64,000 nucleotides of DNA from Puffinus mauretanicus. Its lineage: Eukaryota > Chordata > Aves > Procellariiformes > Procellariidae. Location of the stretch: positions 4,712,001 through 4,776,000 of the forward strand of contig JAJKFH010004053.1 of the NCBI GenBank assembly GCA_023333565.1, read 5' to 3'. Made by a program: the position numbers and the translations under genes. The notes beneath the pieces were generated by a model, which was given only the letters and a program-made list of their open reading frames with translations, was not told the origin of the DNA and ran no database searches. This document shows, one piece after another, positions 13,083-25,800 of the stretch (position 1 is the first letter of the stretch; every line of letters begins with the position of its first letter).

Positions 13083-14544
13083 GGTCAACCTCTGCTTTTT
13101 TTTTTACTGGATGGTTTTTTTACTGGATGCAAAACTTTGCCACAAGCTAAAAATTTTCACTCATTCATTAATGGATTTATTCCCAGAAACTGAGGGTGTG
13201 GTGCTGCTTTGAGTTGGAGACAAGTGTTCAAATGAGCTAGGAAAGGTTTCTAATCATATCCCTGTTATTTCTTCATTTGTGGAGTCAACACAGGACATGA
13301 GATTCTTTTTCCTTTCTATTATTAGACACATTTATCAAAGCTGCCAATGTGGACCTATTTTACTGCATAAATCCACAAGTACATTTATCATTTCAAGTTT
13401 TTACTAATTACAAAATAGATACCAAATGTTCTGGGAAATCCCCTTTGCTGACAATCACAATCATTGTCTTAATTGTATGGAATGCAGAACACATCCCAGA
13501 TCTAGTGTAGGGTTATTTTTGATCAAACCTTCATCCAGAAAGGAGTCTGTCTATGCAACAGTCTATTCAGGGTGCCTTGAAAGTCAACAGACTTTTGTGC
13601 TGATAAAATGAGCAAGTTCAGTCGTTATAATACCTTTTCATCAGGGTTTCAGCTTGCCTGTTCTTGATCTCAAGTTTTGTGATAGCATCTTAAGGATAGG
13701 CACTGTATGCAGCTGTCAAGAACACGGAGACAGTGGTTTTCAGCCCATCATCCAAAGATCCTCAGGGGCTACATCTAATGGGTTCTTCAAATGGAAGCAA
13801 GGAAAGCAACCTGTTATCAGGAGTCCACACCTCTACCAGAACATTTTTAGGAATACTGCAGTCAAATGAGATCAGGTATCAGTAGATAAAAATAAACTAC
13901 TTGAAATGAGCTCAAAAGCATGTAGAATACCAGTGCAACAGAGAAAAGATGTTTGTTGTACATTTGACATGGCTACCTTTGCTAAGTGAAAAAAAGGGCG
14001 TTATCGGCATTAGCAAAAGTCTCTGGGAAGCTTCCAAGCACAGTGCATCACTGAGATACTCAAAACTGAAGAGACTTAAGCATTTATCTCGAGAGCCAGT
14101 AGAGACACAGTTATCTCTTGACAGATTTGTGTGGGGTACATGGCCTTGCTTTTGAAAATCTGTGTGTTGCTATTACTTTGGTGCAAGCTGTTGTTTGTAT
14201 GGCTAGGTGTGGCATACCTCCAGAACCACGCAGACGCGTAAGGATTTATTTTCATTTGTGGGGATTACTAAGTGACAGTCTGTACCATATTTGTCCAGGC
14301 TGGCCTGATAATATCTCCATAACTGATTAAGTCTGGATGATAAACTTTGTTTGTTGAAACAAAATAATGACACAAGCTGCAGTATTTTAAAAGTACAGCT
14401 CACTTTTGGCTCATGCAGAATTGGCTACCCAATGATGGGCAAGTTACCATGGCTTATTTAGCTACCTCACATCAGCTGTGCCCTACCAATTGTCTATGTT
14501 AGCTACCTGCTAAAGTGAAATACTTTAGGAATGATATTATTGAA

Positions 14545-15022
14545 AATGTGAAGAGGTCTCAGAAAAAAATCTTTGGGAATGATGAAAAACACAGAATATA
14601 CTGTTTATAGTGAAAGATTGAAGATGCTCAAGCCTTTTGGCTTATCAAAGAAGAGAGGAAGCAGAAAGTTTGTCCTTTCTTAAGGAACAGAAACACAATA
14701 ATAGATGGCTCTGCAGTCTGGCAGATAAAGAAATAACAAGAATGTAAGTCTAGAAAATAGACAAAATCGAGTTGGAAATAAGGTGAACATTTTAAACTGC
14801 ATCAGTAATTGGTCATTAAAACAGTTTACTGTTATTTCAGTGGAATTTCCGTTGCTGGATGTTTTCAAATCTAGACTGAATTTTAAAAAACAATATAATT
14901 CAAATCAGGAGCATCTGTTGATCTCAAAGTAGAAATTAACACTTGTGAGTCTTGTGGCCAAAGTAATGCAGAGTATCAGATGATCAAAGTAGTCTTTTTC
15001 CAGCCTTAAAATTTATATGTCT
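14545..15022 (+). mobile_element. Ancient CR1 LINE fragment
   Basis: Blocks in the correct order match the 3' end of old archosaur CR1 copies: AGATTGAAGATGCTCAAGCC with GGCTTATCAAAGAAGAGAGG near 14620-14660, GGCTCTGCAGTCTGGCAGAT near 14706, GTTGGAAATAAGGTGAACAT near 14770, a diverged ATGTTTTCAAATCTAGACTG near 14858, and the closing AGATGATCAAAGTAGTC...CCAGCCTTAAAATTTATATG ending near 15020. Many substitutions and small indels show great age. No coding capacity remains. The 5' limit is approximate. Confidence 0.85.
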
Positions 15023-16570
15023 AGCACAATACAGAAAATGTTCCCATTAAGAGAAGAAACTTAAAACAAAACCTTTCAAATCCTAACACTGTTCAAAAAG
15101 TGAATTTGCACCCTGCTTCTGAAGACAGAGAGGTGACAATCCCATCCAGCCTCCTTTTCTATGTTAGTGGCTCTATTCTTACCAGGTTTAGTAACGGTTT
15201 TCTGCTCTTGTTATGCCTCTGTCTAGTGGACTGAAAATTTATTATCAGCTCTGTGTTCCTCGTTGAAATAAAAACAGCGTTTGATCAAGTTACCTCTTAA
15301 CCTTCTCTTTGATAAACTAAGTTGCTGAAGACTCCTAGGTCTTCTGACTTGGAGGCATATGGGGGGGACACCAGAGGGGGGTGAATTTGCTTAGGTAATG
15401 TAAGCCTAAAGCTTGTTTTCTTAAGAGTGTTTTATGAAATGGACTTAACTGATGTTACTAATAATTATCACCAGGCAAAAATGTTTTAATCAATTTTTAT
15501 CTGATTAAAACAGGTATGTTTTAACATATTTTGATTGTTTCATCTAGCTGCTTCCTTTCACTCTTTGGTAATGGTTAAGGGACAATGACTTCCAACAAAT
15601 GTCTGGGTTTTCATGTATGAATGCAAGTCTCTTCTTTACCCTACTCTTTCAATAACAAGATCTTTTCGCCTCTGCATTTAGATGTGCAAAGAAGATGCTC
15701 TGCGTGCAGTAAAAGCAGAACAATCAAAATCCACCCAGAGAAATCCCAAAGCAGTGATTTAGAAGGGAAACGGAGAGCTCCTTTTCAGATGGTCCAGCCC
15801 CACCCCCTTCTCATCAGGATTAAGACAGTAAGGGTGCGGGTTGCATATTTGCAAGTGAATCAGCTGCTTTCCGAAAGACAGTTATTTTTCAGTAAAAGAG
15901 AGAGAATATGATTGTTAGCTTACTATTTAAGGGAAAAGAGTGTTCTGAGGAGGTGTCTTTCTGAGAAGCAACTAAATGGATTTTTTTCATGTATTGAAAT
16001 ATCACAATATTTGTTTTGGCTTGAGTTATAAGGATTGCGCTTTGTTTATCAGTATGTACAAAGTGTAGAGAAGTCACCAAATTAAAGGAAAAATAGTAAT
16101 TCCCCACCGTCTTTATAGCCTCCCTCTTCCTGCACATAGCTCTCCCAGTCTAGACTCTTATATGAGTCTAAATGGACAAGTGGTTTTGGGTGCATCTATT
16201 TTACGCTTCACATCTTCAGAAGATGAGGGTTCAGTGTTATAAAAAAAACAGGTCCCTGAAATATTTGTAAAGGTGGGTGAATATGCAGTAAGATATCCCA
16301 AATCACAGTCCTCCTGTATCTTCTGATAAGTGTAATAGCCTTCTTTCCCAATGACTCTTCTTCCCCTAGGTGCAAAATTATACTTTACAGCAGTCAAGTA
16401 TTGTGTATTTTCATTTAAAAAAATTTCTTTTTTAATCTGCCAAAATTTGAAAATCTGAAAGCAGTTGCTTCCATATTTCTCTGCAAAATTTCCTCAACAG
16501 AAACAAGTGCCTAAAGGCTACGCAGTGAATTTGTAGCATCTAGGACTCATCAGACCTACTGCGTATGTGC
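15023..16570. other. No gene seen
   Basis: Unique sequence with two short G runs at 15361-15367 and 15375-15380. The longest frame is 96 codons (15621-15911, plus) and has no domain. Confidence 0.6.
16151..16170. other. Short inverted repeat
   Basis: TAGACTC and GAGTCTA around TTATAT make a 7-bp stem with a 6-base loop. No associated element is visible. Confidence 0.5.
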
Positions 16571-16867
16571 TGTACAATTGATCAGTGCTTACACAGCAAG
16601 TTCAATGTGTTACTGGATTTACTGGGTGCATGCACAGTGCTGCAGGGGCGCAGCACTGCAGGCTGTGGTGTCCCACGTGTGTGGGATTTGGTGTGTCAGC
16701 TGTACGGAGCCAGCCTGTGCACACGCACTGGCCGTATGTGCAGGATCTCTGCAAGTCCAGCAGTCCACGCAGAGCTCCAGTAACCTGAAGTACTGTCTGC
16801 CTCAAAACAAAACATGAAAAAAAGAAAAAGAAAAAAGAAGAAAGAAATAAACCCTACTCTTGTACAA
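16571..16867 (+). other. Hairpin-rich unit with A-rich end, possible retroposon
   Basis: A GC-rich body contains two adjacent hairpins: CAGTGCTGC/GCAGCACTG (16635-16643 and 16650-16658) and TCCCAC/GTGGGA (16671-16676 and 16681-16686). An A-rich stretch follows (16804-16850). The heptamer TGTACAA stands at both ends (16571-16577 and 16861-16867), as a short target duplication would. Body, A-rich tail and flanking repeats together are the signature of a retroposed RNA. I do not recognise the source RNA, and short frames within it show no protein homology. A 7-bp match can occur by chance. Confidence 0.35.
16804..16850 (+). repeat. A-rich/GA-rich simple sequence
   Basis: AAAACAAAACATGAAAAAAA followed by AG-rich sequence. 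It forms the end of the unit described at 16571-16867. Confidence 0.8.
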
Positions 16868-18129
16868 ATATAAAAACTTCTTCCCTAAGAGATCTTGCCC
16901 AGATGACCAGAGAGTGCAGCAGGGCAGTAGGTGGTGGATAAACGCGGTGGAAGTGGCAGGTATCTTTGAAGGATTTATTGAGTTTAACGTGTTTCATTTT
17001 TCCCTATCACCGTGGCAATTTTCGGTGGCAGTAACAAGACCAGCGCTGATGCATGGACCAGCAGATGTCAGTGTAGTTCTGTTCATTCATCTTCCCTTTT
17101 GATGGAATTCCAGTTATTTTCCTTGGTCCCTGCCGTTCAGCTTTCTTATTTAACCGTTGTCTTTCCACAGCTTAATGCATCATAATATCTGTAATTCATG
17201 TCTTCTGTCAATGTGTTTGGAAATGGACATACATCTTAACAAACAAAGTCCAACCCGAGGTCTAATACTGAAATACCGGCACTGCCAGGTGGACCACAAG
17301 ACAGCAGGAGAGAGGGCAAGGAGACAAAGCGCTGGGGTGCTGAGTGGGGCATTGCTGCCAGAGACACCAGAGTCCTCCTCGAGACCCAGCCTTCCCCAGA
17401 GGTCAGGTGTGTTGCAATGCAGAACCACCTCCAGTTCTTATGATCCCTTTTCCTGCATTTTTAAGGAGAAGAAAACGCAACACGGACAAGAGAAGAATGT
17501 GCTCCCATGTCCCACTCTCTGAAATTGTTTCTTCTTCTCTTGATAGTGCCAGCCGGAGTGCTCTTTCCAGCCTGGCTGAATCTCCAGTGAAAGCTCATTG
17601 AGTTACAGAGTGGTAACAGAGCTACATGGTTTCTAAACCAGGTAATAACCTTTGAGACCTGAGCAGAAGAAGGGAATATTAGTTTAACCACCTGGTTCCA
17701 AGACTTTCTGCAGGAGCTGAAGGCATGAGATAAAAAGAAGAAATTCCTGAAAAGTTCATTTAGAATAGTTTTCAGTTGTAGTCATAAGGGTGAAGGGAAA
17801 AAACTATGTTGTAATGCCAAAGATGATAACCACAAAAAAAGAGCTGTATTTTCATGTGTGGCGATATTATATTTTTTGGACACCCTAACATCTTGACCAC
17901 ATGAGAAGTCTGTCCTCCTCCGACTTGGACTGACAGCTCCTGGATGCAAAAGCAACTGCTCTGTCAGTAAAGCTAAATAAGATTCGTCGGCAGAATGAGC
18001 GGCGGTGCTTGTTGTAGTGGGATAGCCTATTCAAGCCTCCAACCACGAGCAGTCCAGACCCTGAGCTTAAAACCTTTAAAGGACTATCACCAGTAGTGTG
18101 CAAACATGCAAAACTTGCATTATAGCTCA

Positions 18130-18310
18130 TTTTTGGCAGACCTGTGGGTGGGAACGTCAGTCAGACTCACCACAAAGGCTGGGGCTGCTTTCGCACTGCC
18201 GGCCGCTGGAGGCAAAGACCCAACCCAAGAGAGCGCCGCACATCCCTTACCTGCAGCGAACGGACGGCAGGTCGGTGCTAGCAGCTTCATACTGCCGAGC
18301 TCTCCGGGAA
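18130..18310. other. Small CpG-rich patch
   Basis: Hand counting gives about a dozen CpG in roughly 170 bp of GC-rich sequence (for example CCGGCCGCTGG and GCGAACGGACGGC) in otherwise AT-rich surroundings. It is too short for a confident CpG island call. Frames on both strands are short and unrecognised. Confidence 0.35.
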
Positions 18311-20033
18311 ACAAAGACAGGGCCCCATTTGACACATTTTGGATCTGCATGGATATGATCCCAAAATAGATAGGCTTCTGATCCAGGATTTTGGCACAGC
18401 CTGTTACAGAGTAATTGGCTTTGCAAAGAGTTGGGCTGGGAGACAAATTTCAGAGCTTGGGATTGTTTTGGGGTTTGTTTCAGGTCCATTTTTAGTGTAA
18501 GAGAAATTACATGATATGCTATGCTAAACTTGTGACATGGCATCATTATCAAGTTATAACATGATGCTATTAATTCATCACACTTTCTGCAAGTTGCTGT
18601 GACCACAACCGTAATTGTTTCTTGAAGCTTACAGTAATGTGGCCTCTGGCTCATAATAAAATTACATGCAGAATCTCATGAGATGCAAAAGGAAAAGAAA
18701 AAGGAATGAAAATCTCTCTGTGGACCTTTCTGAGTTGTGCAAGTCATGGCTTTTGACGGGGAGAAATATTCCAATAACAGAGATTGGCAAATATTAGAAA
18801 GTTTGGCTATAGATACTTGGAAGTTTCTCAGAAGCTTTTCCAAACCTCATCTTAAGATTATCCAAGACACTACACAGATCTGTTGGGTTACAATTTCTGG
18901 TCTTTGCTGACTCCAACAAGCACAGACTCATGTGAAAATTGAAATATAAAATAAACAACTACCTACCCCAGGAAAGCTAATCTCTCCCTTTTCTTAAATC
19001 TTGACTGACTAAATCTTTTGAGCTTCAGAAAAGTGTATGCATATGTTCACTTGGATAGAAGATTTGGGTCATATCCTAATATTTAGCTGAACCAATTTGA
19101 ACAGCCATTCTGATCCAATAATTTCCTTTTAATGAATACGATGTGAAGAGCCAGACTCTTTATTGCATTTAGCCTTCCCTGAGTAACCTAGTCCCTCTTT
19201 TTCCTCCTGTATATCCCTCCAGCTGATCCCACAACACCAACATACCACTCTGATCTATGCCAGGTGACAACAGCAGTGCAGGACCATGTTGTGCCCTCGT
19301 TTCATATGTTTCCACATCACTGCCCTGGTAGCAGATGACCCGCACGGTACCTATCAGCAGATCTACCCACCAGGGGAACCTGCCAGAGCGGGTCTCCATG
19401 CAGCCACTGCTCCCTTCCCGTGTCTGTCCCCGTGTTTCCACCCTGATGCTATCCAGTAAGAACATAAGCCATCAGGGTGCCTTCAGGACCGCAACCTCCC
19501 CTTGAGCACTTTTCCCATGGCTGGAGCAGAAGTGCCCCCACGCCCTGTGCTAAACCCCTTGCATGAAATGGTGCTCGCTTCTTGGGAAGAGAGTGGCAGG
19601 GAATGGATTCGGTGTGCGGAGCAGAGGCACCAAAAACTGGTTTGGATAGTCTCATAAGCATCTCCAGGCATTCGATACATTAAAATAGCTGTAGAATAAA
19701 ATGGAGGGAGAGGCTGTCAGTCATCTTAAACAACATTGTGGGCACTTCTGACAGCCAATGCTATCTCATACAGAGAGAGCTCCTTTTACTTTGTGCTCCC
19801 CAGAAAGGTTTTGTTGGGTCTATTAGTCTTTGGGTAACTCAGAGAAGGGATGTGACAGGAATTTAATGTGCCCTTTCTTAAATCCTCAACTGTTCTGATA
19901 ATCACAAAGAGTTAAAGTAACGCAGCAGAAGGTTTCTCTGGGCCTCTAGGAGGTTCAGCAGATTACTAATACACTACAGGCAGTTTTAATGACAGAGCTT
20001 CCAGCTCAAATCTGGCCTTTTTATTATGATGAA

Positions 20034-20098
20034 GGGCCTGGCCCCAAGTGGTACAGAACACCTGCAGCTCTCATTGAATACAATGGGATCTGATGCTG
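20034..20098. repeat. Second palindromic amniote repeat-like motif
   Basis: CCTGGCCCCAAGTGGTACAG, CACCTGCAGCTC and the near-palindrome CATTGAATACAATG (20072-20085), then GATCTGATGCTGAT. It has the same general layout as the motif at 40.14 kb but with different arms. Confidence 0.4.
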
Positions 20099-22849
20099 AT
20101 GAAAGGGACCATTTTCAAACTTCCTTAGAAGTAGGCGCTCCCCAGATTTTATGCAAAAAGCCCTGTAGAAAGGCATCAAGTGCTGTGATACTAGGCAGGC
20201 CAGCCAATATTTTCCTCAGCAGGATAAACCCAGGAGTTTGTGCGAGTGGTTTATGTGATTGGATCTCCTATCCAGGAGCAAGCAAATTAAGGTCAGTGCT
20301 GACTGAATTAATGGAATTATCAGCCATTCCTTGAGAAGAACTGGACATTCAAACAATGAGGATTTTCTCTTGCTGGGAGGGTGCCTGATGACATCTGAGT
20401 TTTGTCACTGACAATAGTCATAGCAGGACTTCGAATATAATCCAGAAGAAAACTTGTGAGAAACTGGGAAGCATGTGTATAAGGAGAGACAAAGGGACGC
20501 ACACAACTTCTTATGCATAATTTCAAGTTGTGTGTCAGAGCTTCAGGAGAGACTTATTTTATCTGAACTAGTTCATGTCTCTCAATTTCACTGTTTACCC
20601 ACAGTCAACAGAAAACAATGCTTTCCGCCCTATGCTATCGCGCTTTTGCAATTCCCCTTCTTTGCAGTTCCCCATTAACCCCTTGGTTAATGCAGCTGGG
20701 GATCTTCAGCCTTGGGCTGTATTGATGCCTCTGGGACAGATCACTGCTGTAAGCATGGGTGGGATTGGTGCTGGCAATTATGGGTGAAGTACTGTAAAAT
20801 TGTTGGTGAAGTGCAAGGCTACACCATCCTGTTGGGTTCTTTATTGGATTTTATTTTGTCTCATTCTCTATGCCTTTTTGCCATTGCTCCCTCCCTTCCA
20901 CATTCTATATATCTACTTATTATATAGAGAGCTGGTTCTAATTAAAGTCAATCAAAAATAAAACAATACACAAAAATCAGAATATATTGTATACTTGATT
21001 AGCCATGGCTGGGCAATAATATACAAGGAAAAATCTACATTCCTACTCCTCTCAGCTGGGGATAAGATCCAGAATCATATTACCAATATAAACAGCATAA
21101 AGCAGTCTGCTTTATTAATACCTAATATATCAGGTATCACACATTCATTGCAAAAGGCAAAAGAATAAAAGCATGCCTGACATTGACACAGATATTAAAT
21201 AACACATGTCCTGTTCTGGATTTTTCTTTCTTTGTTACAGGGTGGCAGGGGAAGAAAGGAATAAATACAATAATAGTAAAAAAAAAAGTTCTGTGACAGT
21301 TATGTGGTGATGGCAACATTGGCCCATTGTATACAGTGAGTCAACATAAAAATGCAACAAACCCCCCAAATAATATCCATGTATCGGGCCAAATCCCAGC
21401 CATCACCAGCTGTCCAAGCGCTGTGGATTTGCCGCGGCGGTTCTGCATAGCTGAGAGGAGGGAGGCAATATGTGAGGACTTGGGCAAGTGATTTGTACAG
21501 CTCAGGAATGTCACAGAAGTGCTGGGTGTTGCCGATTTATTCTTCTGCTCTTGGGTCCTCGTAGGGGCTGGTTTATCCTTTTCACAGGGCTGTTGTAGCT
21601 CGCATCCCCAGTGCTGAGGGACTACTGTCAGGCAGAGAAAAGCTGAAGACTTAGTATTCCCCCGTGATGTTTCCTTTCTGGTCTTCTCCCTCTATTCCCT
21701 AATCCCTTCCTCCACCATCATCCTGGGGGTGGAGGAGGAGGGGAGGTCCTGAAAAGGGAATGCAGAGGCAGTGCTAGATAAATGCTGCCAGATAAACCCC
21801 TCTCTGTCAAAGTTATTTCCCTGGACAGTTTCTTTGTGTCTGTGTAGCTGGCATAAAGTGGCCAAAGCATACGACTGCCTCTCATCACAGTGATTGTGTG
21901 TACAGTGCGTGTATGTGAGTACAGAATTGAATAAGGTTGGACTCCATATCTCTTACTGGGATTTAGGTTTTCTCCAAATATGAAACCCAGTAACTGTCTT
22001 CCACTGGATGGAAATAAAACCATGAACTTTAAAAAGCAGTGAAGTAAAACTTCCACAGTGGCTTTGATATGGCTGGTTCTTTTTTAAGCCTCTTGGACTT
22101 GGCATTGCTTCCTGACAGCCTGCCAGCCTGGGATGCTGTTGTTTTTATCCATGCTGGAGAATCAGACAGCTTGCTGATGGCTTGCAGTGTATGGTGCTTG
22201 TATGGGTTACCTGGCATCATCCTGAACTCAAGGAAATTGCAGTTCTCGTCCTTTCACATGTGCGTGAGTAGCGGCAGTACAAGGCTGAGCCATGCACAGG
22301 CATGTGAAAGCCTCCATTCCCTTTCTACTGAACATAATAGTCCCTCAGACTGGGGTTACGGTATTACCTCCTCCTTCCCACCACTGCTCTCCGATGCCAG
22401 TGACCTAGGGCCATACTGCACCTACTCCTCTCGCCCCACAGCTGATTCAACCTTATACCTTAGCCATCTACCTCTGCCCCTCATGCACCTGCCTTGACAC
22501 TTTAGCCATTTGCCCCCGACACACAGCAAGACTCTGGGAGCTGACGAAGTTTCTACCAGTCAACTGATTACCTGCTAATCTGCTGCTTGGCAGCAGCCGG
22601 TTGTGTGAAAGCTCTTATCCTGCAGCTCAACTTTTTCACAGAGGGAGGTACAGCTGAACACGAACTCCTGTACAGAGGCAATTACACAAGCTACGGGGTT
22701 ACTGCCTTGACATAGGCAGCTGAAGCCTGCCGCCTCCAAGTATCATTTGAAGTGTTTCACACACCAGCAGTGGTGCACATATCTCAGCCTGGTTTGGTGG
22801 ACTGGGCATTTGTGAGCCTGTCAGGTTGGCTGAGGTCCGTTCTGCGCTG

Positions 22850-22875
22850 ATGTGTGTGCGTGTGTCTGTGTGTGC
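22850..22875 (+). repeat. Imperfect (TG)n tract
   Basis: TG dinucleotides interrupted by CG and CTG. Confidence 0.8.
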
Positions 22876-25800
22876 ATGGTCAAACTGTTTTGCTTCCAGT
22901 TTGCAAGCTTGTTGAGGGAGGGATTGCCTCCTGCAGCATTTATACGGGTCTTGCATAATGGGATGCTTGTCTTGCTGGAGCTTTGAGGTGCTACCGATAG
23001 TGGCAGTCCATTGCGTGCATTCAAAGAAAATCAAGACATTTCCTTGATTGCATTTGCTTGACTGATGCTTTGGAGTGTGGTACATTGGATTTGTTGATTA
23101 AGTATTATGGTGAGCCAGAAAGTGATTCGCCGTGACATAATAAGATGTGACTGATGTGTCCTGATGTGATACAAACTGAAGTGTTGCAGAAAGATGCACA
23201 GTCAGACCCACGTGGGGGTAAAACCTAAAGCACTTTTTCTAACACCCAGTTGTCAGACATCTGACTTGGACAATTAGAGATTTGCCACCAATGCTCTGCT
23301 GTCCTCAGTCACCACACTAAATCTTCCTAATTGGCAAATACATTAGTGAGAACTGACATCACCATGTTAGTCACTGCGCAAACATGGAGGTTGGCGGAGA
23401 GGTACAATCGTTCAGAGTTGTCCATAATTAATCACAGACAGGTAGTTCAGAAAAGCGATGGGAACAGTCTCCACATTCACTTACTAACACTTTATGATCC
23501 AAAACAGAATCCAAAAGTTATTCCAAGACAGGCAGTCATAAAATCTTGAAAACTGGTACTGAGAGTTGCTTTTGTTGTGCCCTACATAAATCTGTCCGAT
23601 TTTGGCTAAATTATATACTGTTTAAAGTCAGCACTTAAAGTAAAAACAACCTGTGTTGTGTTTAGAATAACCTTTGCTGCTGAAACCTCCAAGTATTTGC
23701 AGTATGCTGTGTGCTGCAGAAGATTAAGCCTTGGAGGAGCTGAGCTTCCCTTACGAGGAAGTCCAGATGGGGCATTGCAGAAGGCTTTATGGCTATAGGC
23801 AGCCAACTGGGCTCAAACAACGAACAACACAAGAGCAAGGGTATGTCCACCCTGTACCTGAGCTAAACAGAAAGCACTGGAACAGCTCTACTCTGTGTAA
23901 CCTACCCTGTGTCTCATGAAGTGCCTGTTTCATAGCTGTGGACTGTGTGGTACGGGAAGACCCAGAGTGGCCACTCAATGCCATATGGCATCAGGAGTCA
24001 AAAGCAACAAGGAAAATAACCTCCATGCAAAAAAAGGAATAGCGGCAAGTCCTGTAAGAGTTAAAATGCTTTGGGAACATGGAGTACAATTGGAGAAGGT
24101 TTGAAGAGTGCGTCTTTCTGTGTCTGCAAATGGTGGGGCAATCACAGGGCAGCCTTATTTCTAGCAGTAACTGGTGTGTCTGCCAGTTAATTTAGAGAGC
24201 AAAGGCTGATTGTGAAGCTGTGTTCTAGAAATTTGAGGAGTTTCTGTACTTCATGTAAGAATGAAACACAGGAGAGGAATGTTATTAAACAAAATGAAAA
24301 GGAAGGAAAAAATCACAGGGGTGTTTGTGACTGAGCTCAGGATGAAGACTAGGTCTTACAGTTCTGGAGGCTACCTGAGACCTGATAAGACTGTGACTGT
24401 GATCAAAACAAACTGGAGGTGATTACTGGCAGATTTCAAATTAATCCTTTAAGAAAACATTAGAATTCATCACAGCACAGCTTATAGAGGATGGACTCTC
24501 CTATGGCAAACTAGACAGGATACAAAGAAACTTAAAATTACTATAAAACTGAATCTGGAGGTCAGAAAAGTCCAGCAAAGCAGCACAGGATGTTGCCCAT
24601 GCTGGGCTAACAGCCCACGCCCAACTAAGGGCCAGCAGGTGGGAGAAGGTGCAAGAAATCCCTTGAAATTATGTCAGTTTGCCAGCTTTGCAGGCAGCAG
24701 GACAATATTTGCAGTACAGAGGAAGAAGCAGACAGTGACTTAGTCAAATGAACACTTCCTAGGAGCAGCAGAAAGCATTGCATTAGACCATTGGACTATC
24801 AGTTGGAAAGCAAATGTGTCCTTAACTTTACATGAACTGAAGAGCATTAAGTCCATGTTACCACAGAGGTTTCTTCACGCTGCAGAAAAAGCTAAGGCAC
24901 TGGAAGAAAGACAGCTAAGACCCCAAAATCTTCGTGGTGAACTTGCCCTGGGTGGAAAAGATCCCACTCTCATTGCTACCAGAGAAAAAGCACTACTGAG
25001 AGGTTGGTCTCTTGAAAGAACCTCTCCTTGGTTGAGAGAAACCTGCCCTGCCTCGACTCGCGAGCTCCTTTGGCATGAGCCTGTGTACCTGTCCCACGTT
25101 TTGGGCACATTTTGTTTCTACACTTTCCCTGAGTCTTTACTACTCAGAGATATTTCTAAGTCCATTAGATGGACATATTGCTCTCAATAATCTCTTCCTT
25201 ATTATCCCTTTTTAAATTAGCATTAAAAGTGTCCATCTTGGGTCAGAGCTTGTAGGTATCTGTGTCCTTTTCTCCTCCTTCTCCCATCTCATTCAGTGTT
25301 GAGTCATTTGTTCCAGTGTTTCGGTTGTTATTTCCCTCTTCTCAATGTTTTTCCACAGTAGGGCAGTAAGGCAGTGTTACATCCCCATTCTCACATTTAC
25401 ACCCCACAGCCATCTTTGTGTACAGCTCCAGTTCTGGCTCTGCTCATCTGCTCTCCTGTGGTTTCTTTGCTTGGAAATTCAGGCCTCCCAGTGTCTTGAT
25501 TCCCACTGCAGAGCATCGTAGCTGTTTCTCGGTGCTACTTTGTGTTCCTCGCTCTCCCTGCCTTGCAGCGGGGTTTACTTGACCGAACGCTGCAGCGGGT
25601 CTCCAGAAGTACCTCCCAGGCAATAACAGCCGTGGATCCTGTGCCTACGCACTTTCACTTCTAGTTGAGTATTTACAGAGGAAAGAAACTAATGAAGAGA
25701 GTGGTTTCTGAAGAAAGGCAGGGAAAGGGAGGAAACATGAACTGCTGGAGAAAGAGCAAATGCTTTTTACAGGCATTGTGGGTAACAAGAACCACATGTG

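Larger units (their letters stand above)
10126..14544. other. No gene seen; AT-rich sequence with simple repeats
   Basis: Very AT-rich around 10.4-11.4 kb, including a TTTTTTTAAAAAATAAAAAA inverted run near 10527 and a T15-class run near 11433. The TTTTG repeat and the 13.04-kb hairpin also lie here. No supported coding frame. Confidence 0.6.
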
